NCBI GenBank assembly: GCA_023416585.1
Contig: JAEZHM010000053.1
Coordinates: 1 to 62,603 of the forward strand
Source of the DNA: Bacillota bacterium
GTDB taxonomy: Bacteria; Bacillota; Clostridia; Christensenellales; Aristaeellaceae
Direction of reading: 5' to 3'
DNA: 62,603 nucleotides
Numbering within the stretch: the first letter of the stretch is position 1; each line of letters starts with the position of its first letter. Below are positions 59,709-62,603 of this stretch, in pieces. The translations under genes were made by a program, and so were the position numbers. The notes beneath the pieces were generated by a model. That model was not told where the DNA came from. It saw only the letters and a list, made by a program, of their open reading frames with translations, and ran no database searches.

Positions 59709-60512
59709 TCAGGCACGCCCTGATTGCGGTGCATCGAACTGATCAAGAGGGAGATTCAAAAGCATCTTCATTCTTGGCAGCATCACCTCAGGATTTCCCG
59801 AAGTTTCCAATACCACCTGCCCTCCATCATCCCGCGGGCTTAGCAGTCCCTCCTCCGACAGCCTTCGCTTTAGTTGCCGTACCGTTCCTACATTGCCGTC
59901 CAGTACTGCTGTCTTGGGCGGAAACAAGCTTTTTATCATTTGCCTTAAGAATATGTAATGGGTGCAGCCCAGCACCACCGCATCTACAGATGCATCATTG
60001 AAGGGAGACAAAAGCCCCTTCAAGTGATTGCGTAAACCTTCTTCGTTCAGTTCCCCGCGCTCCACAAATTCCATAAGCCCGGGGCAGGGTACGGGAACCG
60101 CGCCTTCCCCATACTGCTCCATCAGCCGCTGAAATTTGGGCAGCCGAAGCGTTACGGGTGTCGCCATCACCAGTATCCTGCCCCCATGGCGCAAAAGGGC
60201 GGCAGGCTTTAATGCCGGTTCCATGCCGATCACAGGTATTTTCACCGTAGCACGCAGCGTTTCCACCGCCACACTGGTGGCCGTATTGCAGGCGATAAGG
60301 ATTGCTTTTGCGCCTTTACTCATCAGATGTTCCGCAACGCGGAGCACATAACCCTTTACTTCTTCGGGCGGCTTGGTACCATAGGGGGCATGGCCCGTAT
60401 CGCCGTAATACAGAAAATCTTCCCCCGGCAACAATACGCGGGCGGTACGCAATACGCTGATGCCGCCCACGCCGCTATCAAACATTCCCACAGGTCCCTG
60501 GGACAAAGCCAT
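59709..60512 (-). CDS. murI: Glutamate racemase
   Basis: Supplies D-Glu for the peptidoglycan stem. 267 aa from the ATG at 60512 (GGAGG 9 bases upstream; the ATG at 60530 is too close to its box). GMFDSGVGGISVL near the start, the catalytic cysteines in ACNTAT (about 70-75) and LGCTHYIFL (about 181-189), with DTGHAPYG between. It has its own promoter after spoIIP. Confidence 0.96.
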   Translation of the reverse strand: MALSQGPVGMFDSGVGGISVLRTARVLLPGEDFLYYGDTGHAPYGTKPPEEVKGYVLRVAEHLMSKGAKAILIACNTATSVAVETLRATVKIPVIGMEPALKPAALLRHGGRILVMATPVTLRLPKFQRLMEQYGEGAVPVPCPGLMEFVERGELNEEGLRNHLKGLLSPFNDASVDAVVLGCTHYIFLRQMIKSLFPPKTAVLDGNVGTVRQLKRRLSEEGLLSPRDDGGQVVLETSGNPEVMLPRMKMLLNLPLDQFDAPQSGRA

Positions 60513-60544
60513 GCTTCTCTTCCTCCACATGCTCCTTTCCCGAC

Positions 60545-60573
60545 ATTATAGACCCAACTTATAGCAGGTGCAA
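60545..60573 (-). promoter_or_regulatory. Promoter of murI
   Basis: Minus-strand TTGCAC (60568-60573), 17 bases, TATAAT (60545-60550), directly after the spoIIP stop. Confidence 0.88.
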
Positions 60574-60576
60574 GCC

Positions 60577-61632
60577 TTATTGTGCAGGCTGAGAGCTTAG
60601 TACGGACCGTATGGCGTCTGCAATGTACGGAACGCTGGCCAGCGCTTCCTCCAGCGTGTTTAAGTTGTCTCCTACTTCCATAAGAATACAGCAGGGAGCT
60701 ACATGCTGGTTATACCGTTGTTTAGTCAATTTCACAGGGCGGCAGAGCTCCGGAACCTGTTCATTTAACGAGTCGGTGATAGACTGCGCGATATTTAGAT
60801 TTTTCTCCCAATCAGGCTGTACGTCAAACCCAGTCCCTGTTACCCCTGCACCATTGCCGATAAGCATCATCAACCGGGCGATACTCTGACCGCCTACCTG
60901 AACAGTGTTGTGGTTAGTCGCAACGGCCGAGGAAGCGTTCCTGTGCAGGTCGATGTACAGATCGTACTTATCTCCGCGGCTCACGGAATCTTCCAGCATT
61001 TTTAGGGAGCGGGTATATGATGTGCCCAACACGGGCGGCTCATAGGCCGTCGTATCATGAACTACATCAAAGCCTGCTGCACTGAGCAGCTTGGTCAATT
61101 CCTCCCCAACCCTGACTACGTTGTACTGATTATCTTTTGTTCGCCATTTCTCGGTACGTTCATAGGTGTTTTCAGGCGTCGGCTTATAAGCTTCGTAGGT
61201 ATGGGTATGATAGATCAATATACGTTTTTTCCCTATGGCGCCGGTTGTTCCCGGCCCCCTGATCACCTGTATGCTGAACTCTCCTGGCCGCGGCGAGGGC
61301 GATATAGAAGGTTCAGGCGTCATGGGCAGAACAGAGGTGAGCGCCGGCGTAGGTGTTACCGGGAGAGCCATCGTGATTTCGGGAGTCGGCGTACTTATGG
61401 CGAACAGGTTGATTTCAGTGGTTATTTGGGAAGGCAAAGGCGTATCGGAAGGCAAAGCCGTTATGAGCGGCGTTACTTCCTCCATAGGCGCAAAGGCTTC
61501 CAAAGCCCTCTGTACGGGAGGGATAAAACCGGTGAGCCCAAACCCAAGCGCCAGGCCAAGGACAAAGACGGCCAAAAACAGGGAAAGCGCCAGGCAAATC
61601 GCCTGGGTACGCGTATAAAACCGTATGCGCAT
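60577..61632 (-). CDS. spoIIP: Stage II sporulation protein P
   Basis: Cell-wall amidase/endopeptidase that drives engulfment with SpoIID. 351 aa: one N-terminal membrane helix (about 13-35), a Pro/Thr-rich spacer (about 50-120, with TPTPEI and SPSPRP), then the amidase domain with ILIYHTHTYEAY (zinc-binding His region), DLYIDLHRNAS, and the C-terminal CCILMEVGDNLNT. It follows gpr after 54 bases, the same gpr-spoIIP order as in Bacillus, where transcription is under sporulation control. Confidence 0.95.
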   Translation of the reverse strand: MRIRFYTRTQAICLALSLFLAVFVLGLALGFGLTGFIPPVQRALEAFAPMEEVTPLITALPSDTPLPSQITTEINLFAISTPTPEITMALPVTPTPALTSVLPMTPEPSISPSPRPGEFSIQVIRGPGTTGAIGKKRILIYHTHTYEAYKPTPENTYERTEKWRTKDNQYNVVRVGEELTKLLSAAGFDVVHDTTAYEPPVLGTSYTRSLKMLEDSVSRGDKYDLYIDLHRNASSAVATNHNTVQVGGQSIARLMMLIGNGAGVTGTGFDVQPDWEKNLNIAQSITDSLNEQVPELCRPVKLTKQRYNQHVAPCCILMEVGDNLNTLEEALASVPYIADAIRSVLSSQPAQ

Positions 61633-61686
61633 GCATTTTCACCTCATCTGTTGTAGGATACTCATGCTTATGCGCAGACAAGCCCC

Positions 61687-62603
61687 TTAATGCATCAAAA
61701 TGGGAATCTCGTCTCCGGAGAGTTTGGGCTGCAAAGCCATGTTGATGCCCAGTGCCAGCACCTCTGCCAGATTCCCAACCAGTTCGTCCACCTCGCGGGG
61801 GGTGACAACCATTTCCCCCAGGGAATGGGCGTAAATTTTATCTGTCAGCGCATCCACCGCATCCATATGATCGGAGGAGGGCATTTGAAGATCCTGCAAA
61901 AGGATCGACAGTGCATCCTTGGCGATGGTGGCGGCATAGACCACCATAGGCACACCGATAGCGATCACGGGCACTCCGAGCGTGTCGGGTGTAAGCCCCA
62001 GGCGGTGGTTGCCTACACCGCTTCCGGGGCTGATGCCCGTATCGGTTACTTGCACGGTGGTGCAAATGCGGGCTGTTTCCGCCGCGGCCAGCGCATCGAT
62101 AGCAATCACCGCGCAAGGGTGCACATGCTCTACGATTCCACGTACCATTTCTGCCGTTTCCATGCCTGTCACGCCCAAAACGCCTGGGGTTACAGCGCAA
62201 ACGCTGCGGAGGCGCCCTTTTAAATCCTCCGGCATGTTTTGCCTTAAGTGGCGCGTTACCAGCGTGTTTTCCACCACACGGGCACCCAGCGCATCCGCCG
62301 TTACACGGCGGTTGCCAAGGCCGATGACGAGGACTTCTCCTGCTTCGGGCAGCATATCATTCAGAGCGTCACTCAGCAGCTCTCCCACGCGTTTTCTTAT
62401 ATCCGCTCCGCATTTGGGCAGTTTGTCGCAGCAAATGGTCACAAACTTGCCCTTTTGTTTGCCAAGGCGGCAGGCAGCCTCCTCGGTATCAATAGTAACG
62501 GTGGTCCGGGAGATGTCTCCTTCCTCCCAGTTGTCAACGCGGATGCCGCTCCTGTCGCCGGTATAGCATCCGGCACTTTCCATGGCCAGGTCCGTACGAA
62601 CGC
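61687..62603 (-). CDS. gpr: Spore germination protease Gpr (N-terminus cut by window end)
   Basis: Protease that degrades small acid-soluble spore proteins on germination. The reading frame is open to the end of the window: upstream of the ATG at 62583 it encodes VRTDLAMES, the conserved N-terminal segment of mature Gpr, so the gene continues past the edge and the ATG is internal. At least 305 codons are visible. Conserved GDISRTTVTI, VIGLGNRRVTADALG, and GVGNHRLGLTPDTLGVPVIAIGVP (in part) are intact. Confidence 0.95.
   Translation of the reverse strand, partial: VRTDLAMESAGCYTGDRSGIRVDNWEEGDISRTTVTIDTEEAACRLGKQKGKFVTICCDKLPKCGADIRKRVGELLSDALNDMLPEAGEVLVIGLGNRRVTADALGARVVENTLVTRHLRQNMPEDLKGRLRSVCAVTPGVLGVTGMETAEMVRGIVEHVHPCAVIAIDALAAAETARICTTVQVTDTGISPGSGVGNHRLGLTPDTLGVPVIAIGVPMVVYAATIAKDALSILLQDLQMPSSDHMDAVDALTDKIYAHSLGEMVVTPREVDELVGNLAEVLALGINMALQPKLSGDEIPILMH

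Noticed and set aside
1..62603. CRISPR arrays, insertion sequences, prophage or integrated elements
   Set aside because: No regularly spaced repeats, transposase or phage genes were seen; the tyrosine recombinase has no att repeats or cargo around it.

Overview
The window is a dense bacterial chromosome segment, almost certainly from an anaerobic, endospore-forming member of the Clostridia (Firmicutes). The evidence is a set of sporulation genes (spoIVFA-spoIVFB, spoIIP, gpr), a V/A-type ATPase in the Enterococcus hirae ntp gene order, an Rnf complex with a multi-cluster RnfB, strong AGGAGG ribosome binding sites with frequent TTG and GTG starts, and Firmicutes gene orders (miaB-ylbF-mutS-mutL-miaA; dxs-tlyA-nadK-argR-recN; maf-mreBCD). 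A Christensenellales-like relative is possible, but I cannot place it from sequence alone.

Layout. All genes from 1 to about 31.4 kb are on the plus strand and all protein genes after that are on the minus strand, so the halves converge between lexA and rodA. Plus half: upp, then a nine-gene V-type ATPase operon (0.7-9.2 kb); a degenerate QueG-like iron-sulfur protein, an ABC exporter pair and a methyltransferase (9.3-13.4 kb); a radical SAM gene, its DUF2344 partner, RNase G, miaB, a YlbF-family gene, mutS, mutL, miaA and a PLP enzyme (13.5-26 kb); spoIVFA-spoIVFB; a minus-strand tRNA-Trp; proC, rnhA, a tyrosine recombinase and lexA.

Minus half, read from high to low coordinates: gpr (cut by the window end)-spoIIP, murI, a YdeI-family gene, an EF-G paralogue, a DUF1330 gene, a pfkB kinase with a GNAT gene, a hydrolase-MurF-Ddl group with a small membrane protein, dxs-tlyA, nadK-argR, recN, rnfCDEAB, then maf-mreB-mreC-mreD-PBP2-minD-rodA.

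How it fits together. Rnf and a V-ATPase whose rotor subunit keeps all five Na+-binding residues of E. hirae NtpK suggest sodium-based energy coupling. The mre block, murI, ddl and the membrane-anchored murF-like gene serve cell-wall growth. The sporulation genes cover engulfment (SpoIIP), sigma-K activation (SpoIVFA/B) and germination (Gpr). mutS, mutL, recN and lexA cover DNA repair.

Most of the window is housekeeping, with no CRISPR array, prophage or insertion sequence seen. The items most worth a second look are the Rnf cluster lacking rnfG, the membrane-anchored Mur ligase beside a Ddl, the 32-bp palindrome next to a consensus promoter upstream of a tyrosine recombinase, the degenerate QueG-like protein, MinD without MinC, and the upp-V-ATPase linkage.
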